A DNA stretch of 34,175 nt. Origin: Calditrichota bacterium (GTDB lineage Bacteria; Calditrichota; Calditrichia; Calditrichales; J004). Positions 6,264-15,706 of this stretch are shown in pieces (the first letter of the stretch is position 1; each line of letters opens with the position of its first letter). The DNA lies in contig JAJRVW010000049.1 in the NCBI GenBank assembly GCA_024277115.1, forward strand, positions 1 to 34,175. Reading direction: 5' to 3'. The position numbers were made by a program, and so were the translations under genes. The notes under the pieces were generated by a model, which did no database searches, was not told where the DNA came from, and saw only the letters and a list, made by a program, of their open reading frames with translations.

Positions 6264-8510
6264 TTAGTTTTTGCGTAAGATGGGCTCCTGTGCATTTATG
6301 CTTACTTCAAAGACTTTAAAGGAGTTGTGTTTAAAACGGACCTCAAAAACACTGTCCCCGCCTTTTACAACTTCCAGCGGTGCAATCAACGCCGTATAAT
6401 TGTTTTTTGCATTGGGCGCGGTAATCGTAAAGCGTCCTTCTGGTTTTAAAAGCTTTTTGTTCATGGTCATCTGCTCGTACCAGGATGCATTGCCCGCATC
6501 TTTGGCGACTTCCTTGGGCAGTTTAACATTTACGTCCCAGGTTGCAAAATAAGCATCCGTAGGAATACGGAAATTCACCCTGAAAACATAGGTGTTTTCA
6601 CCGGTTGGATTTGTTGTTGTTGGGATGGCAAAAACTTTGCGGTATGAGCCCTGCTTGGTAATCCACTTGGACGCCCAAGGATCGCACTCGCCCACCAGGC
6701 TTTTTAATTTTTTATCCGTTCCCTTGTAGTGCTGGCCGTGGGTTACAATCGCCCGCGCCTTTAGCACGCCATTATCATTGATATTTTTTATAAAATCCTT
6801 ATAAAGGGCCTTTATTGCTTTGGCAGGGAATTCGATTTCTTTTAAAGATTTTAAACGGCTGTTTAATTTTTGCTTCCGTGCCTGTAAACTACTTTGGCTA
6901 CCCGAAGTAAAGGTAATGTCCCAGGCCGCTTTAAAAACAGGATTGTCATAAAGCGCATCTACATTATTGACTTCAGAAAATTTTTCGGCCACAAATGCAT
7001 TTACTTTTTGGCGGGTCACACGTTCAACACGGTTAAGCAGCGTGTCTTCCATAGCCTTCACCGCAACTCGTTTTTTAGGTTGGATATTTTTTAATTTTAA
7101 GAAATTATTATCCAGGTGCAACGAACGCAGCCCCTCTTCAGCCGCGCGCCAATCTTGCTGGTTTAAAGCGGATTTAATTTGAGACTGCTGGCGGGTTAAA
7201 GATTTTTTATCCAGGCTGGAATACATTTTTGGCAAAAAGTCCAGGTTTTTATTTCGGTTGATCAATTGGATCATTTGGCGGTACGATTTGCCTGCAGCAT
7301 AGCGGTTGAGCTGGCTCACGATGCCGTTGGCCTGTTTATATTTATCCTCTGCCCGGATCAGTTCGCTATGTAATGAATGGATCGCCGTATTCAAAAGTTT
7401 GGCACATTTCACAGAAGCAAAACTACCATGGTCCCTAAATCCGGCTGAAGGCAATTTATGTTTTATCTGACCCACCTGAGATGCCAACCCGCTAAAGTAG
7501 CCATTTTTTGGCCACTTATCCGAGGAAGAAACTTCTCGACGGATTGCATCTAATCCCGAACGGGATTCTGCCAGGCCGTTTGCCTTTGTATTATAATCTT
7601 TTACAAAAGCAGCCAGTTTTTTATACGCGCCCGATTTTGCAGCGCCAATCGCGGCATACAATGCATCCACATCATCAATATTTAATTCGATGGGGTCAAA
7701 ATCATTTTTGGTACGGATAAGTTCTTCATAGAACGGGGTCAGTTCGTCTAGCCGTGCATCAAATGTGCGGTTAGCCTCTTTAATGATATTATTCGGGAAG
7801 CGGTCCTTATCTTTATAAAAGGCTAAAATGGCAGGGATGGATTTTGCAAAACGGGGCATATCTTTGCGTGTTTGCAGTTCGCCTTCAAACAAGTTTAAAG
7901 CAGCCAAATAGTTTTTCTGAAAGGTTTGTTCAATTAAAATATCTTCTTTTAGGCTTAAATAATTTTGATACGCTTCATCGCCCGAATTTAATATCGAGGA
8001 AGGAAATAGTTTTTCGATCGAAGCCAATTGCAAAAACAAGCTTTCAAGATTAGCCGTTTTTCCCTCCAGTTCAGATTTTAACTTGGAAAAATTTAAATCC
8101 TGGACTAAAACACTGCCGCCAATATTTTCATAAATTTGTTGATCAACCCTATTTTCTGCCAAAATATTCTTAAACGATTCATACTGCGTCTCAAATTTGT
8201 ATCGCCATTGGGGTAAATAACGGTAGGTCATTTGGAGTTCAAGTTCATCTTTGTAAACATTCTCAATAACCCAGTAAAATTTTTGCACACTATTCTTTAC
8301 AGGATACGCTGCTGCATTGGCACCTTCCGGCGCTTCGTTTTGCACACGGGAGAGGATGCCTTTCTCTTTATCGAAGCGATCAGCTAAGGCCGAGACAATC
8401 TGATCCTTACCCATCACATCCACTAGTAAATAAAAATTATTGGCCAATGGTGCTGGAAATTCAATATAATATTTTTTTTCCTTGTTCCAGTTCAAAGGGG
8501 TCATCCGCAT
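6264..8510 (-). CDS. Body of a large lipoprotein of unknown function (5' part in another frame)
   Basis: This frame encodes 748 residues without a signal peptide. The first residues (MRMTPLNWNKEK) are antisense-like in character, whereas from residue 14 (YYIEFPAPLANNFYLLVDV) the sequence is a convincing extracytoplasmic beta domain. The missing N-terminus lies one frame away in the lipoprotein fragment at 8461-8631; deleting one A of the A8 run at 8472-8479 would give one protein of 788 residues. The middle (about 120-560) is almost all helix and coiled coil with repeated charged segments. The end (about 580-748) returns to beta structure with a conserved look (WASKWITKQGSYRKVF, FRIPTDAYFATWDVNV). 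The family is not recognised. A cell-surface or periplasmic scaffold role is possible. Confidence 0.6.
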   Translation of the reverse strand: MRMTPLNWNKEKKYYIEFPAPLANNFYLLVDVMGKDQIVSALADRFDKEKGILSRVQNEAPEGANAAAYPVKNSVQKFYWVIENVYKDELELQMTYRYLPQWRYKFETQYESFKNILAENRVDQQIYENIGGSVLVQDLNFSKLKSELEGKTANLESLFLQLASIEKLFPSSILNSGDEAYQNYLSLKEDILIEQTFQKNYLAALNLFEGELQTRKDMPRFAKSIPAILAFYKDKDRFPNNIIKEANRTFDARLDELTPFYEELIRTKNDFDPIELNIDDVDALYAAIGAAKSGAYKKLAAFVKDYNTKANGLAESRSGLDAIRREVSSSDKWPKNGYFSGLASQVGQIKHKLPSAGFRDHGSFASVKCAKLLNTAIHSLHSELIRAEDKYKQANGIVSQLNRYAAGKSYRQMIQLINRNKNLDFLPKMYSSLDKKSLTRQQSQIKSALNQQDWRAAEEGLRSLHLDNNFLKLKNIQPKKRVAVKAMEDTLLNRVERVTRQKVNAFVAEKFSEVNNVDALYDNPVFKAAWDITFTSGSQSSLQARKQKLNSRLKSLKEIEFPAKAIKALYKDFIKNINDNGVLKARAIVTHGQHYKGTDKKLKSLVGECDPWASKWITKQGSYRKVFAIPTTTNPTGENTYVFRVNFRIPTDAYFATWDVNVKLPKEVAKDAGNASWYEQMTMNKKLLKPEGRFTITAPNAKNNYTALIAPLEVVKGGDSVFEVRFKHNSFKVFEVSINAQEPILRKN

Positions 8511-8631
8511 CTTTTATCTCCAGATAAGGCCCTTCGTTAGAGATTGGAAGCGGATCAGGCTCTAATTGTTTAAAAGCCGCACAACCAATTAAAAACGGAA
8601 TAATGCTCAAAACTACAATTCGAATTTTCAT
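8461..8631 (-). CDS. Lipoprotein signal peptide and N-terminus, frameshifted from the body
   Basis: A 56-residue frame starts at ATG 8631, a few bases after GAGAGGA. It encodes a lipoprotein signal peptide with lipobox LIGC (Cys17) followed by AAFKQLEPDPLPISNEG and YLEIKDADDPFELEQGKK, then ILY and TGA. With one base fewer in the A run it would continue as EQGKK-YYIEFPAPLANN, the start of the 748-residue body. Surface or periplasmic anchoring through Cys17 would then be expected. The fragment alone would be a useless peptide, so the pair represents one gene. Confidence 0.75.
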   Translation of the reverse strand: MKIRIVVLSIIPFLIGCAAFKQLEPDPLPISNEGPYLEIKDADDPFELEQGKKILY

Positions 8632-8930
8632 TTCATCCTCTCAGATTTTTAATTATTATTTTATGAAATTGAGTTAGGGAAGTTCGCATATTTATAATTT
8701 AACTTTTGTTGCAAAAAGCCTGCCTGAATTTACCATTCATACTATTAAGCTTATTTCATTTCTCAGAAACAGGTACTAAATTTTTCAGAAACTAATGCGC
8801 AAAGAGTTAATAATCACTATATTGGCGCTGATATTAAACACCAACAAATTATTTTAACTTAACTTTTTTTCAGAAAAGAAAAAACCTAAGCCAAGAATAT
8901 TACAAAATTACTTTCCTGCCATCTTAAAAT
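8632..8930. promoter_or_regulatory. Divergent promoter region (lipoprotein / CNNM gene)
   Basis: These 299 AT-rich bases separate two divergent genes and must contain both promoters. There is a GAGAGGA ribosome site for the lipoprotein at its left edge and none for the gene on the right. No confident -35/-10 pair or operator could be picked out. Confidence 0.35.
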
Positions 8931-9986
8931 ATGACATTATTTTTTATCTATCTCTCGATTGCCGTTTTTGTTTCATTTATTTGTTCTATACTTGAAGCCG
9001 TTCTGTTAAGTATTACACCTGCATTTATAAATATCAAAATCCAGGAAGGCAAAAAATCAGGGCACGACTTAAAAAAGTTTAAAGACAATATCGACCGTCC
9101 GCTCTCGGCAATCCTTACTTTAAATACTTTTGCCAATACAGCCGGCGCCGCAGGGGTTGGTGCACAGGCCCAGCTTATTTGGGGCAATGAATTTTTAACG
9201 GTGATTTCCTTTGGGCTTACCTTAATTATTCTTTTTTTCTCCGAGATAATCCCCAAAACCATCGGCGCTGTTTATTGGGAAAACCTTGCAGGCACCACAT
9301 CGGCGGTACTAACAGTATTGGTCACCATTTTATGGCCGGCGGTATGGATTAGCCAGTTTTTAACCAGGCTATTAAAAAAGGACAACCAAAAAAGTATACT
9401 AAGCCGGGCCGATTTTCATGCAATGGCCGATATTGGGCTGCAAGATGGTGTATTTAGGGAAAGTGAGTCCAAAATAATCAAAAACCTGCTTAATTTTAAC
9501 TCAATTTCAGTTGAAGATATTATGACACCGCTAACGGTTGTTGTGGCCGAAGACGAAGAAATGACACTGGCTGCTTTTGCAAAGAAACACCCGGAATTTC
9601 GGTTTTCACGCATACCTGTTTATCAAAAAAAAATTGATAACATTACCGGCTTTATCCTAAAGGACGAGGTGTTGCAAAGCCTTCTTCAAAAAACCACACA
9701 TAAACAATTAAAAGATATACGCCGCAAGATTTTGGCCGTCCCCGAAGTTGTTTCTATACCTGAAATATTCAAACTCCTTATCGAAAAGAATACACATATT
9801 GCCATGGTTGTGGATGAGTATGGTGGCATGGCCGGCATTGTAACCATGGAAGATATTATTGAAACACTTTTGGGCCTGGAAATTACCGATGAGTTGGACA
9901 AGGTGGAAGACTTGCAGGAACTCGCCCGTTCAAACTGGGAGAAACGGGCAAGAAAGCTTGGGATAAGAGAGAAAAAGAAAAGCTAA
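8931..9986 (+). CDS. CNNM/CorC-type transporter: DUF21 membrane domain plus two CBS domains
   Basis: The protein of 351 residues begins with a DUF21/CNNM membrane domain (about 1-150; four hydrophobic segments, with SEIIPKTIG near residue 105 as the family's conserved motif). A linker with FHAMADIGLQDGVFRESESKII leads to two CBS domains (about 190-320; VEDIMTPLTVV, RIPVYQKKIDNITGFI, VVDEYGGMAGIVTMEDIIE), which bind adenine nucleotides and regulate transport. Relatives export or carry Mg2+ or other divalent ions and are often labelled hemolysin. The CorC_HlyC domain found at the end of many relatives is missing; the protein stops about 20 residues after the CBS pair. The gene stands alone on the plus strand and overlaps the convergent HDOD gene by four bases. 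Confidence 0.88.
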   Translation: MTLFFIYLSIAVFVSFICSILEAVLLSITPAFINIKIQEGKKSGHDLKKFKDNIDRPLSAILTLNTFANTAGAAGVGAQAQLIWGNEFLTVISFGLTLIILFFSEIIPKTIGAVYWENLAGTTSAVLTVLVTILWPAVWISQFLTRLLKKDNQKSILSRADFHAMADIGLQDGVFRESESKIIKNLLNFNSISVEDIMTPLTVVVAEDEEMTLAAFAKKHPEFRFSRIPVYQKKIDNITGFILKDEVLQSLLQKTTHKQLKDIRRKILAVPEVVSIPEIFKLLIEKNTHIAMVVDEYGGMAGIVTMEDIIETLLGLEITDELDKVEDLQELARSNWEKRARKLGIREKKKS

Positions 9987-10867
9987 AAAAGTGTTTTCAT
10001 AAAATGATCCACCTCTATTTGAAGGTCTCGTATTTCACCTATCAATAATAAAAATTCGTGGTCATCAATATTAAGAACGGACATGATTGTTTTAGCAAGT
10101 TCTTGCTTTACAGGTTTACTTAGCTGCCTGGTAGAAAACTCGCTGCATAAACTACCCATACAAATGGATTTCTTAAAGTCCCCTTTAGGGTCAACATCGG
10201 AAATGTGAGGAATAATTTCCAATGTATGGTTTTCACATGCCACTTTTATTGGCTCGGGTAATTTCCAGTAAGTACAAACGAGGCTGCCAAATGTTGAGCT
10301 CGATGGCAGGTTTAACTCGTGCTCAACCTGAGAATAAAGCATACCTTTTTCTTCACTTTCCTGCATAATGGCATGAAAATGATCCGGGTAAAATTTTAAA
10401 TAAATTAGTGAACCAATATCGCTAAGCAAGGCAGCAGACCAGAGTTCGTCCCTATCGAGAAAGCGCGCATATTTGCTGGCAATTAATTTAACACACAACG
10501 CGGCATAGTACGATCGATACCAAAATTTTTTAACATCATCTTGGTTCTCAGGGTTAATAGTGCCGATTACTGAAAGCGATAGTACAATACGGTAGATTTC
10601 ATTTATGCCTAAAAAGGCTATAGCAATTTTTAGGTCAGAAATTTCTTTTCTTAAGCCATAATAGGCCGAGTTTACTACTTTTAAGATTTGGGCGGTTAAA
10701 GCTACGTCAACACTTACCAGTTTGGAAATTTCACTAATATTTATATTTTCATCTGTCATTATTTGTTGAATGCGCATTACAATTTGCGGTAGTGGCGGCA
10801 ATTTATTGTAACTCTGGAATAAATCATCTGATGTGATTTCAATAGGCGGAAGTGACTTCGGATCCAT
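9983..10867 (-). CDS. HDOD-domain signalling protein
   Basis: A protein of 294 residues. The HDOD domain covers about residues 15-215: it opens with LPPLPQIVMRIQQIM, continues with VDVALTAQILKVVNSAYYGL, the classic HDOD hallmark, and then LSDIGSLIYLKFYPDHF and CENHTLEII. HDOD domains resemble HD phosphohydrolases without the full metal site and act as regulators in signalling, chemotaxis and cell cycle control. No second output domain is visible; the C-terminal 70 residues are helical. The gene is divergent from the CPBP gene (90-base gap) and ends convergently in the CNNM gene. TAG is its stop. Partners are unknown; the sensory cluster downstream is suggestive only. Confidence 0.88.
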   Translation of the reverse strand: MDPKSLPPIEITSDDLFQSYNKLPPLPQIVMRIQQIMTDENINISEISKLVSVDVALTAQILKVVNSAYYGLRKEISDLKIAIAFLGINEIYRIVLSLSVIGTINPENQDDVKKFWYRSYYAALCVKLIASKYARFLDRDELWSAALLSDIGSLIYLKFYPDHFHAIMQESEEKGMLYSQVEHELNLPSSSTFGSLVCTYWKLPEPIKVACENHTLEIIPHISDVDPKGDFKKSICMGSLCSEFSTRQLSKPVKQELAKTIMSVLNIDDHEFLLLIGEIRDLQIEVDHFMKTLF

Positions 10868-10957
10868 AGAATAAAACCTTTTATATTAATTTCAAGTAAC
10901 TATTTACTCGGACAATCTTGAAAATTTATTATTACTTTTTATAAGATACTTTTTAAT

Positions 10958-11668
10958 ATGAACAAACAATCCATAAAATTTGGTTTTTTTAAGCTTCACC
11001 CCATTCTGGAATTTATTCTAATCCTGATAATTGCGCTGGGTGATTTTATAATTTCGGCATTTAAATGGGTCTCAATTTCGGCAAATGAGAATACTGTTAT
11101 TACTTACGGCAATAGCGATATTTTACACCTTCTTTTCTATGAAACAGGTGTTCTTCTGGTTATTGTCTTTATCCTTAAATGGCAACGCTGGCCCTTTAAG
11201 AATTTTGGCCTCTCGTTTTCAATCGATAAAATTACGGCGGGATTGGTTCTTTTTATTGCCAATTATTTTATTTACCTGCTTATGTTTAAGCTTTTTGGAA
11301 GTTTTGTTTTAACAGAAGACGGGGGGTCAACATCCGCAACAGTTTCATTTTCTACCAGCCTGAATATTTTACCTTTAACTTTATTCTCTCTTTTTAACCC
11401 TTTTTTTGAAGAGTTTATTCTCGTTGGCTATATCGTTACGAGCCTGCGCAAAAAGTTTGGACTTGCCGTATGTGTGATTGTAAGTGTTTTCTTTCGTCTT
11501 TCGTTTCATATTTATCAAGGGCCAATTATTTTACTTTCCATTTTACCGATGGGCGTTTTGTTCGCCATTTATTTCTGGAATAAAAAAAGTATTTTACCGT
11601 TAATTATTGGACACGGTTTAATGGATTTTTTAAGCATTTTTGTTTTAATGACCCTTAACGGCCAATAA
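10958..11668 (+). CDS. CPBP-family membrane protein (CAAX-protease-like)
   Basis: A membrane protein of 236 residues with about seven hydrophobic segments. The CPBP (ABI/CAAX protease) motifs are present: E151-E152 in NPFFEEFILVGY, F..xH184 in FFRLSFHIYQG, and H219xxxD223 in IGHGLMDFL. These glutamates and histidines normally bind the metal of an intramembrane peptidase. In the first motif the usual Arg of EExxxR is replaced by Val, so activity is uncertain. There is no clear ribosome site before the ATG. The NTF2-like gene follows after 27 bases and may be co-transcribed. The substrate is unknown. Confidence 0.8.
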   Translation: MNKQSIKFGFFKLHPILEFILILIIALGDFIISAFKWVSISANENTVITYGNSDILHLLFYETGVLLVIVFILKWQRWPFKNFGLSFSIDKITAGLVLFIANYFIYLLMFKLFGSFVLTEDGGSTSATVSFSTSLNILPLTLFSLFNPFFEEFILVGYIVTSLRKKFGLAVCVIVSVFFRLSFHIYQGPIILLSILPMGVLFAIYFWNKKSILPLIIGHGLMDFLSIFVLMTLNGQ

Positions 11669-11695
11669 ATATTTTCTACACCAACAGAGAACCTT

Positions 11696-12175
11696 ATGAA
11701 TAAAAATGAAATGTTAATACAAACTTTTTATACTGCTTTTGCTAAAAAGGATTATAAAACAATGCAAAGCTGCTACCACGCGGAGGCCCAATTTTCTGAC
11801 CCCGTTTTTCCGGCTCTGGATAGTAAGAAAGTGAAGGCCATGTGGCACATGCTGTGTGAGAGCGGGAAAGATTTACAGATTACTTTTGGTGATATTGGAG
11901 GATTTGATAATTCGGCAAAGGTTACCTGGGAAGCAAATTATACTTTTAGTAAAAGTGGAAGGCTTGTCCATAATATTATCGATGCACAATTCCATTTTAA
12001 AGATGGGCTTATTATCCGGCATATTGATTTGTTTGATTTTTGGAAATGGACCCGGATGGCTCTGGGCACACCGGGAATTTTACTGGGATGGAGTGGTTTT
12101 ATACAAAATAAAGTACGCCAGATGGCTGGTAAACAACTTGCTTATTTTATAAAAAGCCATCGAGAGTATATTTAA
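11696..12175 (+). CDS. NTF2-like / SnoaL-like fold protein
   Basis: A protein of 159 residues with the layout of a SnoaL-like (NTF2 superfamily) domain: an N-terminal helix pair (MLIQTFYTAFAKKDYKTMQSCYH), the AQFSDPVFP segment typical of such proteins, then strands with VTWEANYTF, VHNIIDAQFHFKDGLIIRHIDLFDFWKW. Members are either small enzymes (isomerases, cyclases) or ligand-binding proteins; no catalytic assignment is possible. A C-terminal tail of about 35 residues with a hydrophobic stretch (MALGTPGILLGWSGFI) is common in bacterial relatives. It lies 27 bases after the CPBP gene and overlaps the convergent receiver gene by four bases. Confidence 0.75.
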   Translation: MNKNEMLIQTFYTAFAKKDYKTMQSCYHAEAQFSDPVFPALDSKKVKAMWHMLCESGKDLQITFGDIGGFDNSAKVTWEANYTFSKSGRLVHNIIDAQFHFKDGLIIRHIDLFDFWKWTRMALGTPGILLGWSGFIQNKVRQMAGKQLAYFIKSHREYI

Positions 12176-12537
12176 TCCGACAGCTTTTCTAACGCGGCCA
12201 GTAAATCCCGCTTAACAAATGGCTTGCCCAGGGTATCTTCCGCACCCATACTTTTTGCAATATGCAGGTACATACTTGGGTCAATTTTTCCTCCACCAGA
12301 AATAGCTAAAATTTTTATTCGCGGGAAATCCTTTTTTATTTCACGGATAGTTTCAAGACCTTCTTTTTCCGGCATAATTATATCTGTAATAACAATATCC
12401 ACATCAGAATTTTTACGAAGGATTTTTAAGCCTTCTAAACCGTTTTCCGCATTTAAAAGTTCATACTCTTCACTGGCAAGCATGGTGCTAATCATTTCCC
12501 GGATATTTGCTTCATCATCAATAATGAGAATACGCAT
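12172..12537 (-). CDS. Receiver-only response regulator (CheY-like)
   Basis: A single receiver domain of 121 residues. The acidic pair D7-D8, the phospho-acceptor D52 (VDIVITDIIMP), S80 and K105 (LGKPF) are all present, so phosphorylation should be possible. There is no output domain. It is the last gene of a minus-strand group after two hybrid kinases: the kinase stop is 21 bases upstream, with AGGAG about ten bases before the ATG. The spacing and strand suggest it receives phosphate from, or buffers, the kinases. The 21-base gap happens to be in frame with the kinase, but the good ribosome site supports a separate protein. Confidence 0.88.
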   Translation of the reverse strand: MRILIIDDEANIREMISTMLASEEYELLNAENGLEGLKILRKNSDVDIVITDIIMPEKEGLETIREIKKDFPRIKILAISGGGKIDPSMYLHIAKSMGAEDTLGKPFVKRDLLAALEKLSD

Positions 12538-12558
12538 TTTTTTAAGTTCTCCTATAAA

Positions 12559-15500
12559 CTAATCATTAAAAACTGCACGGATTGCAGAAGAAAATTCATT
12601 CATAACTATCGGCTTTTCTATTACATCTTTTATGCCGTATTTTTCCAAATCAATCCCCAAAAGTTTATGCCCTAATCCTGTTGTAATTATCACTGGAAAC
12701 CCTGGCTTTAATTTTTGAATTTTCTCTGACAATTGAATGCCTGTAAAGTTAGGCATCGTTAGATCAGATATCAATAAATCATATTTCCCCAGGCATTCTT
12801 TAAAGACACCAAGAGCCTTTTTGCTGTTTTGAAATAAGTCTACAGAATAACCAAACTGCTCCAACATCTGCTTTACCATCGTCCCGACAACTTTGTCATC
12901 ATCAACCACCATAATGGATTCTTTGCCTTGCACAAGTTTATCAACAACAACTTTCTTACTCTCAGACGGCTCGGCCATAACCGGTAAAAATACCTGGAAA
13001 GTTGTCCCAATGCCAAGCTTGCTCTTTATCAGAATATCGCCACGGTGGCTTTGAATAATTCCATGCACTACCGAGAGGCCTAATCCCGTTCCTTTATCGA
13101 CTGATTTTGTTGTGAAGAAAGGCTCAAAAATACGTTCCACTGTTGCCTCGTCCATACCTTTGCCCGTATCTTGAACAGTTAAGCAAATATATTTTTCCTC
13201 TTTCAGGTTTTGCTGGAGTTTAACATCCAATTTATTCCACTCTACCTGTTTTACACCAACAGTTAAGGTGCCGCCATTTTTTTCCATAACCTGCCAGGCA
13301 TTTGTACATAAATTTACAATAACCTGATGTATCTGTGTGGTATCGGCCAAAATTTTTTCGCACCGGGGATCAATTTTTTGTACAATTTCAACAGTGGCGG
13401 GTATAGACGACCGTAATAGTTTTAGTGCTTCTTTTACAATTAATTGCAGGCTTAAGGGGATCCGTTCTTTCTCAATCTGTTTGCTAAATAATAACATTTG
13501 TTCTATCAGGTCTTTGGCGCGGTATGCGCCTTCCAAAACAATATTCAGGTTATGCCTTAGGGGATCAGATTCTTCTAACTCCAGAACAGCCATATCCGTG
13601 TAGCCCAAAATTGGCGTCAGGATATTATTAAAATCATGTGCAATGCCCCCTGCCAATGTTCCAATAGTTTCAAGTTTTTGGTTTCGCCTTACTAGTTTTT
13701 CTAAATTTATCTTCTCCGCCTCCGCCTGTTTTCTGAGTGTTATATCCTGAATCGTCCCCAGCATTCGGATTGGCCGACCTGTTGCATCAAACTCAAGTTG
13801 CCCCATGCCATGCACCCAACGCTCCTGTTTATCATTCAAGCGGGTTATCCTGTATTCCTTATTAAAAGGCTCATACATGGTTAAAACATTATGTGTGAAG
13901 TACCCTTGAATTTTTTCACGGTCATCCTCGTGAACTATTTGTAACCAGCCGGCAATATCTTTTTTAAATGATGGGCCAATGCCAAAAAGATCATCCAAAA
14001 AAATGGAATTTTCCCAATTGCCAGATTCAACATCTAAAACATACGAACCGATAAGCGCCACTTTTTGAGACTCTTTAAGGAAGTGTTCACTTTTTTTCAA
14101 CGCATTCTCAGCGTTTTTTCGTTCAGTAACATCTTCCATAACACAGAGGATACCATCTCGGCCATCGGGCAATTGAACCATTTTTTCATTCAGCTCAAGA
14201 TAACAAATAGTGCCATCTTTTTTTCGGTCACGCACAGAATGCTTTAATTGCTTGCCGTTTAAAAGCTGCTGTATATGTATTTCAATATCAACAGGATTTT
14301 CCGGACTACCTAAAATCCTTACATTTTCACCAATAAGTTCTTTACTTGTATATCCGACAGAGTGACAAAAAGCAGGGTTTACTTCTAAAATATTGCCCTC
14401 ACTGTCTTCTAATATTATTCCGCTTGGCGAAAGTTCAAATAATGTCCGGTAAAATTCTTTTTCTTTCTGTAAAGCATCTAGCACCTGCTTTCGTTCGGTA
14501 ACATCTTCCGTTACACAAAGTATCCCTTCGCTTCCATCGGGCAGTGTTAATTTTTTTTCATTTAACCCCATATAACAAATAGCACCGTCTTTTTTTATAC
14601 TTTTTTCATTATGAGATTTTTGTTTTCCATTTAACAGTTCTTCAATATTATTATTTACCTCAGCAAGCTCATCAGGATGGGTAAACATACTTACGTGCTT
14701 ACCTATAAGCTCGTCCCGTGAATAGCCTAATGAATTAGAAAACGCCGGATTCACATCCAAAATATAGCCTTTACTGTCTTCCATCAGAATACCACTTGGT
14801 GATAGTTCAAAAAGGGTACGATAAAATATTTCCCTTTCTTTTAATGTATTTTCAATATTTTTTTGCTCTGTAATATCCAAGACTGTGAATGTCACCCCTT
14901 TTTGTTGATCATCCGGATCGATAGGTGTAGATGCAAGAAGTATATCGATTACTAAACCATCTTTTTTCTTCCAACGTGTTTCAACTTTCCCACTTCCCAT
15001 TATAGTTATTTGGCGATATTTTTCTTCCCCAACAAAATTATATTCTTGTTCAGATGGATAAAGAATCCGTGCATTTTTCCCGATCAGCTCATCTTTAGTA
15101 TAGCCTGTAAGTTCACAAATATATGGATTAACATCCATAATCACTCGGTCTTTTACTACTCCAATTCCCATGGGAGAAACACGAAAAATACTTTTTAACC
15201 TATTTTTATTTTCACGTAAAGTTTTTTCGATATTCTTGTGTTCAGTGATATTCCTGACAACTACCGTGATACCTGCAAACTCCCCATTTGCATTTTTATA
15301 CAACGATACTTTCGCATCAAACCATTTTATGACACCTTCAAGCTCCATAGAATAATCAAATTGTTGAACCTTGTTTGTTCTTTTTATTGCCTGTATAGCA
15401 GAACTTAATTTATTGGCAATGTCAGGAGGAAGGACCGTTTTGTATGACTTTCCAATAAAAGCTTCCGGTGGCACAAAGAGTTGTTCTGTATCTTCAGTCT

Positions 15501-15699
15501 GATAATAATTGAGGAAAATACCTTGATCATCGATTACAAAAATCAAATCATCTATCGAAGAAATAATTGTGTGAACCGTCTCACCACTTTCCAATAAACC
15601 TTTTTCCCTATCTTCCGTCCCGTTTTTATTTTGTACTTTTTTACGCAGTTCTTCCAACTCGGATATTAATTGGGCTTTGGTCTTATTTCTATCATTCAT
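12559..15699 (-). CDS. Hybrid sensor histidine kinase with five PAS domains and a receiver
   Basis: A predicted cytosolic protein of 1046 residues without membrane segments. After an N-terminal coil (KTKAQLISELEELRKK) come about five PAS/PAC repeats (roughly 45-155, 165-285, 290-410, 412-535 and 545-660), each ending in a DITE/DVTERK-type segment. The third and fourth are very similar to each other (LFELSPSGI, EDS.G.IL.VNPAF), a sign of internal duplication. Then follow the dimerisation helix with the phospho-histidine (LAGGIAHDFNNILTPILGY), the ATPase with N box (NLCTNAWQVME), G1 (DTGKGMD) and G2 (GTGLGLS), and a receiver with LLISDLTMPN as the acceptor site. It is paralogous to the kinase just upstream (7-base gap). 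The signal is not known; PAS domains suggest redox, light or ligand sensing. Confidence 0.9.
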   Translation of the reverse strand: MNDRNKTKAQLISELEELRKKVQNKNGTEDREKGLLESGETVHTIISSIDDLIFVIDDQGIFLNYYQTEDTEQLFVPPEAFIGKSYKTVLPPDIANKLSSAIQAIKRTNKVQQFDYSMELEGVIKWFDAKVSLYKNANGEFAGITVVVRNITEHKNIEKTLRENKNRLKSIFRVSPMGIGVVKDRVIMDVNPYICELTGYTKDELIGKNARILYPSEQEYNFVGEEKYRQITIMGSGKVETRWKKKDGLVIDILLASTPIDPDDQQKGVTFTVLDITEQKNIENTLKEREIFYRTLFELSPSGILMEDSKGYILDVNPAFSNSLGYSRDELIGKHVSMFTHPDELAEVNNNIEELLNGKQKSHNEKSIKKDGAICYMGLNEKKLTLPDGSEGILCVTEDVTERKQVLDALQKEKEFYRTLFELSPSGIILEDSEGNILEVNPAFCHSVGYTSKELIGENVRILGSPENPVDIEIHIQQLLNGKQLKHSVRDRKKDGTICYLELNEKMVQLPDGRDGILCVMEDVTERKNAENALKKSEHFLKESQKVALIGSYVLDVESGNWENSIFLDDLFGIGPSFKKDIAGWLQIVHEDDREKIQGYFTHNVLTMYEPFNKEYRITRLNDKQERWVHGMGQLEFDATGRPIRMLGTIQDITLRKQAEAEKINLEKLVRRNQKLETIGTLAGGIAHDFNNILTPILGYTDMAVLELEESDPLRHNLNIVLEGAYRAKDLIEQMLLFSKQIEKERIPLSLQLIVKEALKLLRSSIPATVEIVQKIDPRCEKILADTTQIHQVIVNLCTNAWQVMEKNGGTLTVGVKQVEWNKLDVKLQQNLKEEKYICLTVQDTGKGMDEATVERIFEPFFTTKSVDKGTGLGLSVVHGIIQSHRGDILIKSKLGIGTTFQVFLPVMAEPSESKKVVVDKLVQGKESIMVVDDDKVVGTMVKQMLEQFGYSVDLFQNSKKALGVFKECLGKYDLLISDLTMPNFTGIQLSEKIQKLKPGFPVIITTGLGHKLLGIDLEKYGIKDVIEKPIVMNEFSSAIRAVFND

Positions 15700-15706
15700 A
15701 ATTTTT

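Noticed and set aside
9983-12175. Four-base convergent overlaps at 9983-9986 and 12172-12175 as regulation by antisense transcripts
   Set aside because: Short stop-stop overlaps of this kind are common in compact genomes and nothing else points to regulation.
12538-12558. Fusion of the hybrid kinase and the receiver gene through its in-frame TAG
   Set aside because: The seven codons between them contain a good AGGAG ribosome site at normal distance from the receiver ATG, and the kinase already has a complete receiver end. Being in frame has a one-in-three chance.
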